Positions 32,881 to 40,836 are shown, counted from the first letter of the stretch. The stretch: 40,882 bases of DNA from Actinomadura sp. KC06 (GCF_004348735.1 NZ_SMKT01000079.1:1-40882); one strand, 5' to 3'. Translations and numbers: made by a program. The notes: a model not told the origin generated them from the letters alone.

Positions 32881-33177
32881 ATGCCGGATGTGACGCCGGG
32901 CGGCGCCGCCGAGCTGGACGAGCTGCCGTCCAAGGAGCTGTACGACCGCGCGATGCGCCTCGCGAAGGAGCGCCGCGACGTCGGCTTCCTGTGGGACCTG
33001 CTGCGCGCGATCCCCGCGGCCGCGGCGGCCACCGGGGAGGTCGACCGCGCCGAGTTCGACCTGTTCCACGGGCTCTCCCTGCTGGAGGAGTTCACGCACG
33101 CGGGGGAGGGCGAGCTGGCGGACGCGCTCCGCCCGCTCTACATCGAGTACCTCACGGCGCACGCCAAGGGGACCTGA
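32881..33177 (+). CDS. Conserved small soluble protein, function unknown
   Basis: A 98-residue acidic protein predicted to be all-helical: LPSKELYDRAMRLAKERRDVGFLWDLLRAIPAAAAATGEVDRAEFDLFHGLSLLEEF. It has no signal peptide, cysteine pair or catalytic motif. The codon pattern is strongly GC3 and the composition is natural, so the gene is probably real. It starts 38 bp after the LCP gene in the same direction, possibly from its own leaderless promoter. I recognise no named family; a regulatory or adaptor role is a guess. Confidence 0.7.
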   Translation: MPDVTPGGAAELDELPSKELYDRAMRLAKERRDVGFLWDLLRAIPAAAAATGEVDRAEFDLFHGLSLLEEFTHAGEGELADALRPLYIEYLTAHAKGT

Positions 33178-33262
33178 CCGTCTCTTTGGCCGTTCTTGAT
33201 CATCGTTCGGGCCCCCTTGGGCATCACTCTCCGTAGGCTATTGAGCGCGGAGGGTGGTTGAA

Positions 33263-33421
33263 ATGAACAAGAAGCATATGAAGATCGCCGCCATCGCCTT
33301 CACGGCGTGGTATGTCATCAGCAGGCCCGAGGGGGCGGCGACTCTCGTCAACAACGCCCTGAGCGGACTCGGCACGGCCGCCGAGTCGTTGTCGCAGTTC
33401 ATGAGCGCGATCCCGAGCTGA
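33263..33421 (+). CDS. Tiny membrane-anchored protein 1 (52 residues)
   Basis: A 52-residue protein: MNKKHMKIAAIAF, a basic start, one hydrophobic helix (about 8-20), then an Ala/Ser-rich amphipathic tail (AATLVNNALSGLGTAAESL). GGAGGG (33249-33254) lies 8 nt before the ATG. It is a paralogue of the next small gene: both have Lys-rich start, short helix, AA-x-x-VNNA-x-S-x-LG and an x-FM/VSA or NA end. It lies in a gap that automated calls often leave empty. The single helix followed by a VNNA motif suggests a small membrane protein that binds something at the inner face or outside; function unknown. Confidence 0.72.
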   Translation: MNKKHMKIAAIAFTAWYVISRPEGAATLVNNALSGLGTAAESLSQFMSAIPS

Positions 33422-33441
33422 AAGGACCCGCTCCGGTCTGC

Positions 33442-33508
33442 TGCGGGGGACGGCTCCCCGCACCCCCCGGAACGGCTATGGAGCCCCGTGCCCGCAGCGG
33501 CGCGGGGC
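33442..33508 (+). terminator. Two consecutive hairpins, probable terminator
   Basis: TGCGGGG (33442-33448) pairs with CCCCGCA (33456-33462). A second, longer stem, GCCCCGTGCC (33483-33492) with GGCGCGGGGC (33499-33508), is followed by TTCTTC. Together they probably end the transcript of the first tiny gene. Confidence 0.7.
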
Positions 33509-33638
33509 TTCTTCGCGCGCGGCCAGCAAGCCGTGGCCCTCGCGTCAAGTAAAATCGCGCTTTGCGGGCAGACGCGCCTGGGCACAATGTGATCGGGTCA
33601 GTTGTGTCGTTGCGCTACAACCAGGGACGGCGTTACGG

Positions 33639-33794
33639 ATGAAGAAGAACCTCCGCTATGTGGCGATCGCGTTCGTCATCTTCTACTTGCTGAGTTCCCC
33701 CACGGACGCGGCCGGAGTGGTCAACAACGCGTTCAGCCAGCTTGGGCAGGCGGGCAACCAGCTCGCCGCGTTCGTGAACGCCTTGGGCACCTAG
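33639..33794 (+). CDS. Tiny membrane-anchored protein 2 (51 residues)
   Basis: A 51-residue protein: MKKNLRYVAIAFVIFYLL, a basic start and a hydrophobic helix (about 7-18), then TDAAGVVNNAFSQLGQAGNQLAAFVNALG. It shares VVNNA/VNNA, LG and the AF-x-NA end with the gene at 33263 over the whole length, so the two are tandem paralogues. The ribosome site is weak (AGGGACGG about 10 nt upstream). A terminator lies between the two genes, so each may have its own promoter. Function unknown. Confidence 0.72.
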   Translation: MKKNLRYVAIAFVIFYLLSSPTDAAGVVNNAFSQLGQAGNQLAAFVNALGT

Positions 33795-33865
33795 GCGGAC
33801 GCGCAGGCGGACAAACACGTAGGCGGGTACGTAGGTGGGACGGCCGGTCGCCGGGAGTGATCTCC

Positions 33866-33871
33866 TAGGAT
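33866..33871 (+). promoter_or_regulatory. -10-like box for the peroxidase gene
   Basis: TAGGAT ends 7 nt before the ATG at 33879, with no ribosome site between, consistent with a leaderless mRNA. The preceding 33795-33850 has short direct repeats (GTAGGCGG/GTAGGTGG and GCGGAC twice). Confidence 0.45.
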
Positions 33872-33878
33872 CGGCCTC

Positions 33879-34367
33879 ATGTCTGTCTTCGACGTAGAGA
33901 TCGACGGCCTGCGCGGCGGGACCGCGGACCTCGGACAGTACCGGGGCAAGGCCGTGCTCATTGTCAATGTCGCCTCCAAGTGCGGCCTCACCCCTCAGTA
34001 CTCCGGTCTGGAGCGGCTGCAGGAGCGGTACGCGGGACGCGGCTTCACCGTCCTCGGGGTGCCCTGCAACCAGTTCATGGGCCAGGAGCCCGGCACCGCC
34101 GACGAGATCGCGGAGTTCTGCTCGACGACCTACGGGGTCACGTTCCCGATGACCGAGAAGGTCGAGGTCAACGGCGACGGCCGGCACCCGCTGTACCAGG
34201 GCCTGGTCGGCGCGCCCGACGCCGAGGGCCACACCGGCGACATCCGCTGGAACTTCGAGAAGTTCCTCATCGGCCCGGACGGCGCGGTCGCCGCGCGCTT
34301 CGCGCCCCAGGCGGAGCCCGAGTCCGCCGAGGTCGTCGCCGCCATCGAGAAGAACCTCCCCGCCTGA
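33879..34367 (+). CDS. Glutathione-peroxidase-fold thiol peroxidase
   Basis: A 162-residue peroxidase that reduces H2O2 or lipid hydroperoxides. Peroxidatic Cys35 is in NVASKCGLTPQY; VPCNQFMGQEP (62-72) and RWNFEKFLIG supply the Gln, Trp and Asn of the active site. Cys81 in EIAEFCSTTYG matches the resolving Cys of non-selenium, thioredoxin-dependent members. Actinomycetes generally lack glutathione, so thioredoxin (or mycothiol) is the likely reductant. Full length, cytosolic, followed by a strong terminator, so monocistronic. Confidence 0.92.
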   Translation: MSVFDVEIDGLRGGTADLGQYRGKAVLIVNVASKCGLTPQYSGLERLQERYAGRGFTVLGVPCNQFMGQEPGTADEIAEFCSTTYGVTFPMTEKVEVNGDGRHPLYQGLVGAPDAEGHTGDIRWNFEKFLIGPDGAVAARFAPQAEPESAEVVAAIEKNLPA

Positions 34368-34374
34368 CCCACCC

Positions 34375-34416
34375 GCGGCCGGACGCGCCTTCGAGCCGGA
34401 GGGCGCGTCCGGCCGC
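34375..34416 (+). terminator. Strong intrinsic-type terminator
   Basis: A perfect 15-bp stem, GCGGCCGGACGCGCC (34375-34389) with GGCGCGTCCGGCCGC (34402-34416), with a 12-nt loop, follows the peroxidase stop by 8 nt. The trailing TGTGTCTAT is only weakly U-rich, as is usual in actinobacteria. Confidence 0.88.
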
Positions 34417-34456
34417 TGTGTCTATCGGCTGTGAATCGCGCCACATCGGGCCGCCC

Positions 34457-34486
34457 TTGCCCTCTATTGGGCGACCTGTCTAACGT
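34457..34486 (+). promoter_or_regulatory. Candidate promoter of the SDR gene
   Basis: TTGCCC (34457-34462) and TAACGT (34481-34486) are 18 bp apart and lie between the terminator and the GGGAGG ribosome site (34507-34512). Moderate match only. Confidence 0.4.
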
Positions 34487-34518
34487 GAGAAGTCGCGATA
34501 TGACGCGGGAGGTGCGCG

Positions 34519-35433
34519 ATGCGCGGATGGACGGCCGGCGACATCCCCGACCTGAGCGGGCGGCGGGCGATCGTCACCGGGGCCAACAGCGGCATCGGCC
34601 ACCACACCGCGCTGCAGCTCGCGCGGCGCGGCGCGTCCGTCGTCCTGGCCTGCCGCAGCGCCGAGCGCGGCCGTGCCGCCGCGGACCGGATCAGGGCCGC
34701 CGCCCCGGACGCCGACGTCGTCCTCGGCCGGCTCGACCTGGCCGACCTGTCGTCCGTCCGGACGTTCGCCGCCGAGCACGGCGACGCGCCCCTCGACGTC
34801 CTCGTCAACAACGCCGGGGTCATGGCCGTCCCGCGCGGCTCCACCGCCGACGGGTTCGAGACGCAGTTCGGCACCAACCACCTCGGCCACTTCGCGCTCA
34901 CCGGGCTCCTCATGGACGCGCTGCGCGCCGCCCCCGCGGCCCGCGTCGTCACGCTGACGTCCGGCTTCGCCTGGTCGGGCCGCCTGCGCTTCGACGACCT
35001 GCAGGGCGAGCGCCGCTACCGCAAGTGGACCGCCTACGGCCAGTCGAAGCTCGCCAACCTGGTCTTCGCCAAGGAGCTGGACCGGCGCGTCCCCGAGCTG
35101 ACCAGCGTCGCCGCCCATCCCGGCTACGCCGCGACCAACCTCCAGCAGGCCGGGCCCAAGCTGCAGGGCAGCACGATCATGGAGAAGGCCTTCGGCCTCG
35201 GCAACGCGCTGATGGCGCAGTCGGCCGCCGCGGGCGCGCTGCCGTCCCTCTACGCCGCGACGGCCCCGGACCTCCGGGGAGGCGCCTGCTACGGGCCCCG
35301 CCTGCTCCAGTACCGGGGCGCACCGGTCAAGGTGGTGACGCCGCCGCATGCGGACCGTCCGGGCCTGGGCGAGCGCCTCTGGCAGGTCTCCGAAGACCTC
35401 ACGTCCGTCGCCTACGCCTCCGCGCCCGCCTAG
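34519..35433 (+). CDS. Short-chain dehydrogenase/reductase (WWOX/retinol-dehydrogenase-like)
   Basis: A 304-residue NAD(P)-dependent oxidoreductase. Cofactor motif TGANSGIG (20-27), DLADLSSVR, NNAG (97-100), TSGF with catalytic Ser, and YGQSK (Tyr173, Lys177). The basic residue after the first strand (CRSAERGR) suggests NADP(H). The long form with a C-terminal segment (PHADRPGLGERLWQVSEDLT) fits the retinol dehydrogenase/oxidoreductase group of SDRs. GGGAGG precedes the ATG. A TetR gene lies 22 bp downstream on the opposite strand. Substrate unknown. Confidence 0.9.
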   Translation: MRGWTAGDIPDLSGRRAIVTGANSGIGHHTALQLARRGASVVLACRSAERGRAAADRIRAAAPDADVVLGRLDLADLSSVRTFAAEHGDAPLDVLVNNAGVMAVPRGSTADGFETQFGTNHLGHFALTGLLMDALRAAPAARVVTLTSGFAWSGRLRFDDLQGERRYRKWTAYGQSKLANLVFAKELDRRVPELTSVAAHPGYAATNLQQAGPKLQGSTIMEKAFGLGNALMAQSAAAGALPSLYAATAPDLRGGACYGPRLLQYRGAPVKVVTPPHADRPGLGERLWQVSEDLTSVAYASAPA

Positions 35434-35455
35434 AGCCGCCGGGCCCTTCGCCGGG

Positions 35456-36031
35456 TCAGGCGAGGCCGCGGACGGCCTGCGCCAGCGTCGCGGCGATGAC
35501 GGCCTCCGCGTTGGACGGGTCGCGCTGCGCGAGCCGGGCCGCCGCGTCGACCAGCCCCTGGACCAGCTCGGCGCGGAGCGCGGGCTCGGGGACGCCGCTC
35601 TCCTCCAGCGCGGCGGCCAGCGGGCGCAGCAGCTGCGCGTGGCCGTCCCGGATCCGTTCGAGGGCGGGTTCGGCGAGCGCGTGCTCGACGAGCGCGACGG
35701 CGGCGGCGTGCCGGCCGTCCGTCATGACCTCGAGCTGGGACCTGATGTAGGCCTCGACCTTGCCGCCGAGGTCGTCCGGGCCGGCGAGCGCCCGCTCGAC
35801 GAGCGACGCCCAGCGGGGCAGCTCCTCCTCGACGATCGCCGCGACGAGGTCGTCCTTCGACCTGAAGTACTCGTACAGGCTCGGCCGCGACAGCCCCACG
35901 CGCCTGGCCAGCGCCGCCAGCGACAGCGCCTCGATGCCCTCCTCGGCGACGAGCGCCCGCGCGGCGTCGAGAAGCGTCCGCAGCTGCCGCGCCCGATGCG
36001 CCGCGACGGTCGCCTCACTGATCTTCGGCAC
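35456..36031 (-). CDS. TetR/AcrR family transcriptional regulator
   Basis: A 191-residue regulator. HTH about 15-65: LSLAALARRVGLSRPSLYEYFRSKDDL. The C-terminal half is Ala/Glu-rich helices with no recognised ligand family. A TAGAAT -10 box (36038-36043, minus strand) ends 6 nt before the GTG at 36031, so the transcript is probably leaderless. A short palindrome just upstream (36050-36060) may be its own operator. It converges with the SDR gene, so SDR control by it would act at a distance. Target unknown. Confidence 0.88.
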   Translation of the reverse strand: MPKISEATVAAHRARQLRTLLDAARALVAEEGIEALSLAALARRVGLSRPSLYEYFRSKDDLVAAIVEEELPRWASLVERALAGPDDLGGKVEAYIRSQLEVMTDGRHAAAVALVEHALAEPALERIRDGHAQLLRPLAAALEESGVPEPALRAELVQGLVDAAARLAQRDPSNAEAVIAATLAQAVRGLA

Positions 36032-36037
36032 CCGCCC

Positions 36038-36060
36038 ATTCTACGTTTGCCGACGATCGG
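36038..36060 (-). promoter_or_regulatory. Promoter with palindrome for the TetR gene
   Basis: TAGAAT (36038-36043, minus strand) is a near-consensus -10 box. CCGA-CGA-TCGG (36050-36060), a 4-bp inverted repeat, lies just upstream within the -35/-10 spacer, where binding of the product would repress the gene. No good -35 box is seen. Confidence 0.5.
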
Positions 36061-36088
36061 TAGGTAAGTTCACCGGCGGGACGCGGGC

Positions 36089-36631
36089 TCACGGCGCGCG
36101 GGTGATGTCCCAGTCGAGGGTGGCGGGCAGCGCGCCCTCCATCGTCAGGAGCCAGCGCTTGACCTCGACGCCGGAGCCGCCGCTGTAGCCGCCGAGCCCG
36201 TTCGAGGCGACGACGCGGTGGCACGGCACGATCAGCGGGATCGGGTTGCTGCCCATCACCTGCCCGATGACCTGCGCGTGGACGCCCGTCCCGCTGCGGT
36301 CGCCCAGCTCGCCGTACGTGACGACCTGCCCGTACGGGACGGACTCGTACAGCGTCGAGAGCACCTGCCGCTGCACGTCCGACGTGAGCCGCCAGTCGAT
36401 CGGGACCTCGAAGTGCTTCAGATCGCCGGCGAAGTAGTCGCGCAGGGCCGACAGCGCGGGGGACAGGCGGCCCGGAGCGTCCACGACGGGCAGGCCGGCC
36501 GCCTTGGCGGTACGGGCGCGGGCCGCCGGCGTGTCGCGGAAGTGCAGCGCCGCGACCCCCGTCTCGGTCTCGGCGACGAGCAGGCGTCCGAGCACGGTGT
36601 CGACCGTGCCGAACGCGAGGGTGTCGGTCAT
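36089..36631 (-). CDS. ogt: O6-alkylguanine-DNA alkyltransferase (methylated-DNA-protein-cysteine methyltransferase)
   Basis: A 180-residue suicide repair protein that moves alkyl groups from O6-guanine in DNA to its own cysteine. The N-terminal domain (1-80) is followed by the DNA-binding helix and active site: VPYGQVVTYGELG (99-111) and PCHRVV with acceptor Cys137 (136-141). GGYSGGSGVEVKRWLLTMEG matches the C-terminal motif. ATG at 36631 is preferred because AAGGAG lies upstream; the ATG at 36697 would add an unrelated segment. No Ada-type transcription domain is present. It is 57 bp from the TetR gene on the same strand. Confidence 0.93.
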   Translation of the reverse strand: MTDTLAFGTVDTVLGRLLVAETETGVAALHFRDTPAARARTAKAAGLPVVDAPGRLSPALSALRDYFAGDLKHFEVPIDWRLTSDVQRQVLSTLYESVPYGQVVTYGELGDRSGTGVHAQVIGQVMGSNPIPLIVPCHRVVASNGLGGYSGGSGVEVKRWLLTMEGALPATLDWDITRAP

Positions 36632-36719
36632 CGTTGAGCGCTCCTTCCGGCTTCCGGCGACGTCCAGCGTCGCATGCGGGTCCGTCATTCGGTCCACATC
36701 TCCTCAACACCGGCGGAGG

Positions 36720-36775
36720 GCCTCACGTTGCGAGGGTCGCGTTCACAGGGTCACGGTGCGAGGGTCACGGTGCGA
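36720..36775. repeat. Imperfect 14-bp tandem repeats at the end of the DUF6493-like gene
   Basis: Read on the minus strand, four 14-bp units run on: two exact copies of ACCCTCGCACCGTG (36748-36775), then ACCCTGTGAACGCG and ACCCTCGCAACGTG. The first unit contains the gene's last codons and stop, so slippage would alter the C-terminus. The 133-bp gap to the alkyltransferase gene holds no other structure I can name. Confidence 0.85.
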
Positions 36776-39431
36776 GGGTCCGGTGGAGGCGGGCGGACTC
36801 CCGCACCAGGCGGCTGGACCCGCCGCGGGACGCCACGTCCGCGACGGCCGGGATCGCGCCCCTGGCGCCCGTGGTCTCGGCGAGGCGGGTGGCCAGCGCG
36901 ATCAGGTCCGGCAGGCCCGCTGGGGCGCGCTCACCCGGCTCGGGGAGGGCGTGCGGGAGCGCGGCGGCCAGCACCTCCCACACGGCGGCGTGGGCGCCCG
37001 CGTCGGCGGCGACCGTGAGGGCCTTCACGGTGCGCGGGACGGTGATGACCTTGGCGGCGGCGAGGTGCCCGAGGGCCGTGCCCGTCCCGGACGCGGGGAG
37101 ACCGCCCCGGGCGGCGAAGGCGAGCAGCGCCTCGACGGCGATGGCGCGCTCGTGCTGGTCCCGGTTCGCCAGCGCGCAGGCGAGGACCGTCCCGGTGGCG
37201 GCGCCCGCGGGCCCGTCGGCCTCGGCGAGGCCGAGCGCGACGGTGCCCTGGCCCCAGCCCTCGTCCTCGGTGCCGACGAAATAGGGGAGCAGGTGCGCGG
37301 CGGCCGCCTCCCGGTGGGACGGCATCACGGACGGCCAGAACCCGGTGAACGCGTTGTAGAACGAGCCTCCGTGGTCCGTCCAGCCGGTCCTGGAGAGGGC
37401 GCAGAGGCGGGCGATGTCGGATTCGCCGGGCACGTCCACCGTAGCCAGGACGTGGGTCGGGCGCGGGAGGTCCTGCCCGCCGACCGACGTGACGGGCTCG
37501 CCGGGGAACGCGCACTCCACGGCCGGGTCGGCGAGACCGCCGGCGGCCAGCCAGGACGCGACCGTCCGTCCCGCATCGGACGCCAGCCCCTTCGCGCGCG
37601 CCACCGCGGCCGGCTCGATCTCGCGGGGGACGCGGAGCATGGCCTGCGCCAGGTCGGCCCGGCCGGGCTCGGCACCCGCCGCCTCCAGCCGTTCGAGGCG
37701 GGCGACCAGGACGTCCGGGTCGATGTGCCCGCTGCCCTCGGTCGGCGTCGCGAGCAGGACGGGCACCGCTCCGAGGGCGGACACGACCTCGTGCCTCCGC
37801 CACGCGAGGAACCGCTCCATCTGCGGCAGAAACTCGCTCCTTCTCCCGAAGATCCAGGCACGGCCCTGGACGCGGGTCCGGCCCTTGACGAAGGCGGCGC
37901 GCATCTCGCCCACCGGGCTCGGGGTGTCGTCCGGAAGCAGCAGTCTCCGCACGGGGAACTGGACCCAGCTTCCCCGGACCCATTCGCGCACGTGCGCGTT
38001 CCACATGCGCTCCAGAAGCGACGGCGCGCGGTCGGAGCAGACCCGCCGGAACGCCTCCCTGGTTCCGTCGAGGTCGCGGTAGGCGAACTCCACGATCGCG
38101 GCCAGGAAGCGCTCGATCGCGGACCAGTTCTCCTCGGAGCCCAGAAGGGTGATGAACTCCTCGGCCAGTTCGGTGGGGGACGCGATCGGCGCGGGCGCCT
38201 CGCGGGGCGTGAAGGGCGGCGGGGCCGCGAGCGGCTCGGGCTCGGGCTCGGCGGCGGCGACCTCCCCGAACGCGGCGGCGATCGCCGGGCGCAGGTCGGC
38301 CGGGAGGTCGGCGGCGGCGTCCCGGACCTCCGCGCGGACGGCGTCGCCCGCCAGGGACGCGTGCTTGGCCGCGATCTTGACGGCCCGTTCCCGCAGGTCG
38401 AGCGCGTCCGAGGTGAAGACGGCCGGGACGGCGCGCAGCGTCGCGTCGACCCGGCCGCGGGCGCGGGCCGTCCGGTCGAGCCAGGTGAGCGCGGCCCGGA
38501 CGAGCTTCTTCTCCGGCCGGAACAGCACCGCGCCCGCGGCCTCCTCGAACAGCGCCTCGTCCAGGCGTCCCAGGTCGTCGGCGCGGCGCACCTGCCGCAG
38601 CGCCGCGTCCGCGACGGTCGGCGGCGCGACCGGCAGGAGGCGGACGTAGTCGCGCACGCGAGCGGCCGCCTCCTCGCCGGTCGGCTCGAGCTCGTCGTGC
38701 AGCCGGACGAACCACCGGAGGTTGTGGGGCGTGCCGCCGCGCAGGAAGCGGCTGACGCAGCCGTCCAGGAGGGTCTTGCGGTCGAGCCGTCCGGTGCGGG
38801 CGAGATCGGCGAGCGCAGCGGCCCAGGTGCCTTTCCGGGTCTTGTCCCACTGGAGTCTCGTGTCGTCGAAGGCGAGGGCCGCGCCGACTCCGTCCGCCTC
38901 GAAGAGCCGGGGGGCGAGGGCGTCGAGGAACGGGTCGTCGGCGAGCTCGTGCGGGCTGACCTCCGTCACCCACCCGACCACGAAGCCGTCGGACGCCGGG
39001 GGAGCGGCCCCGGCGGACTTGGCGAGCGCGGCCGCGATGCGCCAATGGGCCCAGCTCTCCTCGGAGACCCTGACGCGGGCGGCGACCCGGTGCGCGACCT
39101 CCGCGCGCCACTCGTCCGGACGGATGGACGCGAGGTCGCACAGCATCGCGCAGTACCTGTCGTCGTCCCACCAGGGCCGCAGGTCCGACCGGCTCAGCCA
39201 TGCTGCGGCGGCGGCGGGGCCGCTGATCGTGCCCGCACCGGCCAGTAGGAACGCCTGCAGGACCCGGTGGTCCAGGAACCCGAACGCCGCCGCGCGCAGC
39301 CTCTTCAGCGTGCCCGGCAGCTCCTTGGCCACGGTGCGCCGGTCGGTCTCGTCCAGCGCGGCCACCAGCCGCGCCGTCCGATCCCGGTCGCCGGACTCGA
39401 TGGCCTTCTGGACGTCGTCCCACGCGCTCAT
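36765..39431 (-). CDS. Large DUF6493-like helical protein, partner of the SWIM protein
   Basis: An 888-residue soluble protein, mostly helices of Leu/Ala-rich repeats resembling HEAT/ARM arrays. No catalytic motif is seen. N-terminus MSAWDDVQKAIESGDRDRTARLVAAL is followed by blocks such as WWDDDRYCAMLCDLASIRPDEW, and a Pro/Glu-rich linker (AEPEPEPLAAPPPFTPREAPAP) divides the N- and C-terminal halves. GGAGG precedes the ATG at 39431, which overlaps the SWIM gene's stop (ATGA), so the two are made together. I recognise the pairing with SWIM proteins in actinomycetes as a DUF6493 family; the family name is from memory and the role is unknown. A helical scaffold binding the SWIM subunit is a reasonable inference. 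Confidence 0.72.
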   Translation of the reverse strand: MSAWDDVQKAIESGDRDRTARLVAALDETDRRTVAKELPGTLKRLRAAAFGFLDHRVLQAFLLAGAGTISGPAAAAAWLSRSDLRPWWDDDRYCAMLCDLASIRPDEWRAEVAHRVAARVRVSEESWAHWRIAAALAKSAGAAPPASDGFVVGWVTEVSPHELADDPFLDALAPRLFEADGVGAALAFDDTRLQWDKTRKGTWAAALADLARTGRLDRKTLLDGCVSRFLRGGTPHNLRWFVRLHDELEPTGEEAAARVRDYVRLLPVAPPTVADAALRQVRRADDLGRLDEALFEEAAGAVLFRPEKKLVRAALTWLDRTARARGRVDATLRAVPAVFTSDALDLRERAVKIAAKHASLAGDAVRAEVRDAAADLPADLRPAIAAAFGEVAAAEPEPEPLAAPPPFTPREAPAPIASPTELAEEFITLLGSEENWSAIERFLAAIVEFAYRDLDGTREAFRRVCSDRAPSLLERMWNAHVREWVRGSWVQFPVRRLLLPDDTPSPVGEMRAAFVKGRTRVQGRAWIFGRRSEFLPQMERFLAWRRHEVVSALGAVPVLLATPTEGSGHIDPDVLVARLERLEAAGAEPGRADLAQAMLRVPREIEPAAVARAKGLASDAGRTVASWLAAGGLADPAVECAFPGEPVTSVGGQDLPRPTHVLATVDVPGESDIARLCALSRTGWTDHGGSFYNAFTGFWPSVMPSHREAAAAHLLPYFVGTEDEGWGQGTVALGLAEADGPAGAATGTVLACALANRDQHERAIAVEALLAFAARGGLPASGTGTALGHLAAAKVITVPRTVKALTVAADAGAHAAVWEVLAAALPHALPEPGERAPAGLPDLIALATRLAETTGARGAIPAVADVASRGGSSRLVRESARLHRTLAP

Positions 39432-40807
39432 CGAGCAGCCTCCACGGCCGTCTCGGCATCGCGACGGACGACGCGCGCGGCCAGGACGTGCTTGCACGGC
39501 CCGCGCTCGCCTCGATGGTCGAACCACCACTGGCACGTGCACGTCTCGCGGCCCTCCTCGAAGCGGACGTGCCGCTCACCGCCGTTGCTCAGCACGACCG
39601 CCGCGTCGTCGGACGTGAACCGCACGGCGCCCTCGTCGACGAGCGCGCGCGCCGAGCGCAGCCGGGGGTTGAGGTTGGCGACGCGGGCGGGGTCGTACGG
39701 AAGCTCGCGGTGGAAGAACGCGGCCTCGGCGGCGTCGAAACCCACGCGCCCGGACGTCCCCAGCTGCGTCAGCGCCGCCTTCGTCCGCGCGAGGCTGAGA
39801 CCGGACCGCTCGGCTAGCGAATCGGGTTCGACGCGCGGCTCGAACGACAGCAGCGCGCCGACCAGGTCGGCGTCCCCTGCGGCCTCGTCGGTCGAGATGG
39901 CGTCCAGCACGGCGCCCTCACCGGAGAAGCCACGCGAGTGCTGCGGAGACAGCGTCAGGACGTAACGCATCCCGGGCAGTTCCAGTTCCCAGACGCTCGA
40001 CACGGGGACGGCGCCGTCCGCGATGGACGGCCCGTACACGCGCAGGGCCCGTGCAAAGCGGAGCAGCGGCATCATCGTCCGGAGACGATCGGGCCCGGCC
40101 AGGCACACGGCCCCGGCAGCAGGACGAGGCGCGAGCCGCAGCGTCCGCCCTGCGGGAACGGCCCACAGCGGCTCACGCTGTCCGCGCGGCATGGAACGCA
40201 TGAACCGCACCGCGTCCGCCGCCTTCAACTCGGCGCGCAGGTCGAATCCGGCCGTGATGACCTGGACCTCGGCGAAACCCCGCAGCCACCGGTCGGGCAG
40301 CGGGACCTTCTTCTCCACGACGGCGCCGTCCATCGTGGTCACGGCCAGTTCCTCGGCGCCGACCGCCAGATGCAGCGGATCGGAACCGCCCACCCGGGCC
40401 AGCGCCTCGCGCAGCGGGCCGTTGACGTCCACGTTCGTCGTGCCGCGCTCGTGCACGTCGCCGTCCATCGCGGGCTCCAGCACGTCCAGCCGGGCGTACA
40501 CGCCGCCGCAGGCCGAGAACGACTCCATCCGCAGCCGGTCGCCGTTGCAGGTGACGACGGGGTCGCGGAACGAGGTGGGACGCGGCTGGTGGTACCGGGT
40601 CTGCGCGACGTCGGCCAGCGCCAGCAGCGCCGCCGCGGCCGGGGCCGCCTGCGTGAGGACGCCGCTGAAGAAATGCGGATGCGGTCGCGGCCCGGTGGTC
40701 GTCGTCCCGCCGGACGTCGACAGCCCCAGAAGCCCGCCGTCCAGCCCGGACGGCCGCGTGTACGTGTACGCCTGGGCGGCCCCTGCCGCCACGGTGCTGC
40801 TCGCCAT
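39428..40807 (-). CDS. SWIM zinc-finger domain protein
   Basis: A 459-residue protein. The SWIM motif CxCx12CxH is near the C-terminus: CTCQWWF...GPCKHVLAA (Cys423, Cys425, Cys438, His440), which binds zinc and usually nucleic acid or protein partners. The rest (about 1-400) has no named domain; it contains HPHFFSG, TCNGDRLRMESFSACGGVYARLDV and FHRELPYDP. It is the first gene of a pair with the DUF6493-like gene, joined by an ATGA overlap. The ATG at 40807 lacks a clear ribosome site. In other bacteria SWIM proteins sit with MoxR-type AAA and VWA genes; any such partners here would lie beyond the right edge. Function unknown. Confidence 0.82.
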   Translation of the reverse strand: MASSTVAAGAAQAYTYTRPSGLDGGLLGLSTSGGTTTTGPRPHPHFFSGVLTQAAPAAAALLALADVAQTRYHQPRPTSFRDPVVTCNGDRLRMESFSACGGVYARLDVLEPAMDGDVHERGTTNVDVNGPLREALARVGGSDPLHLAVGAEELAVTTMDGAVVEKKVPLPDRWLRGFAEVQVITAGFDLRAELKAADAVRFMRSMPRGQREPLWAVPAGRTLRLAPRPAAGAVCLAGPDRLRTMMPLLRFARALRVYGPSIADGAVPVSSVWELELPGMRYVLTLSPQHSRGFSGEGAVLDAISTDEAAGDADLVGALLSFEPRVEPDSLAERSGLSLARTKAALTQLGTSGRVGFDAAEAAFFHRELPYDPARVANLNPRLRSARALVDEGAVRFTSDDAAVVLSNGGERHVRFEEGRETCTCQWWFDHRGERGPCKHVLAARVVRRDAETAVEAAR

Positions 40808-40836
40808 GCCGCGAACGTAGAGCCAGGTGCCGACAA

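Noticed and set aside
36632..36697. Longer alkyltransferase start at 36697
   Set aside because: The extra 22 residues match nothing in the family and the AAGGAG site favours 36631.
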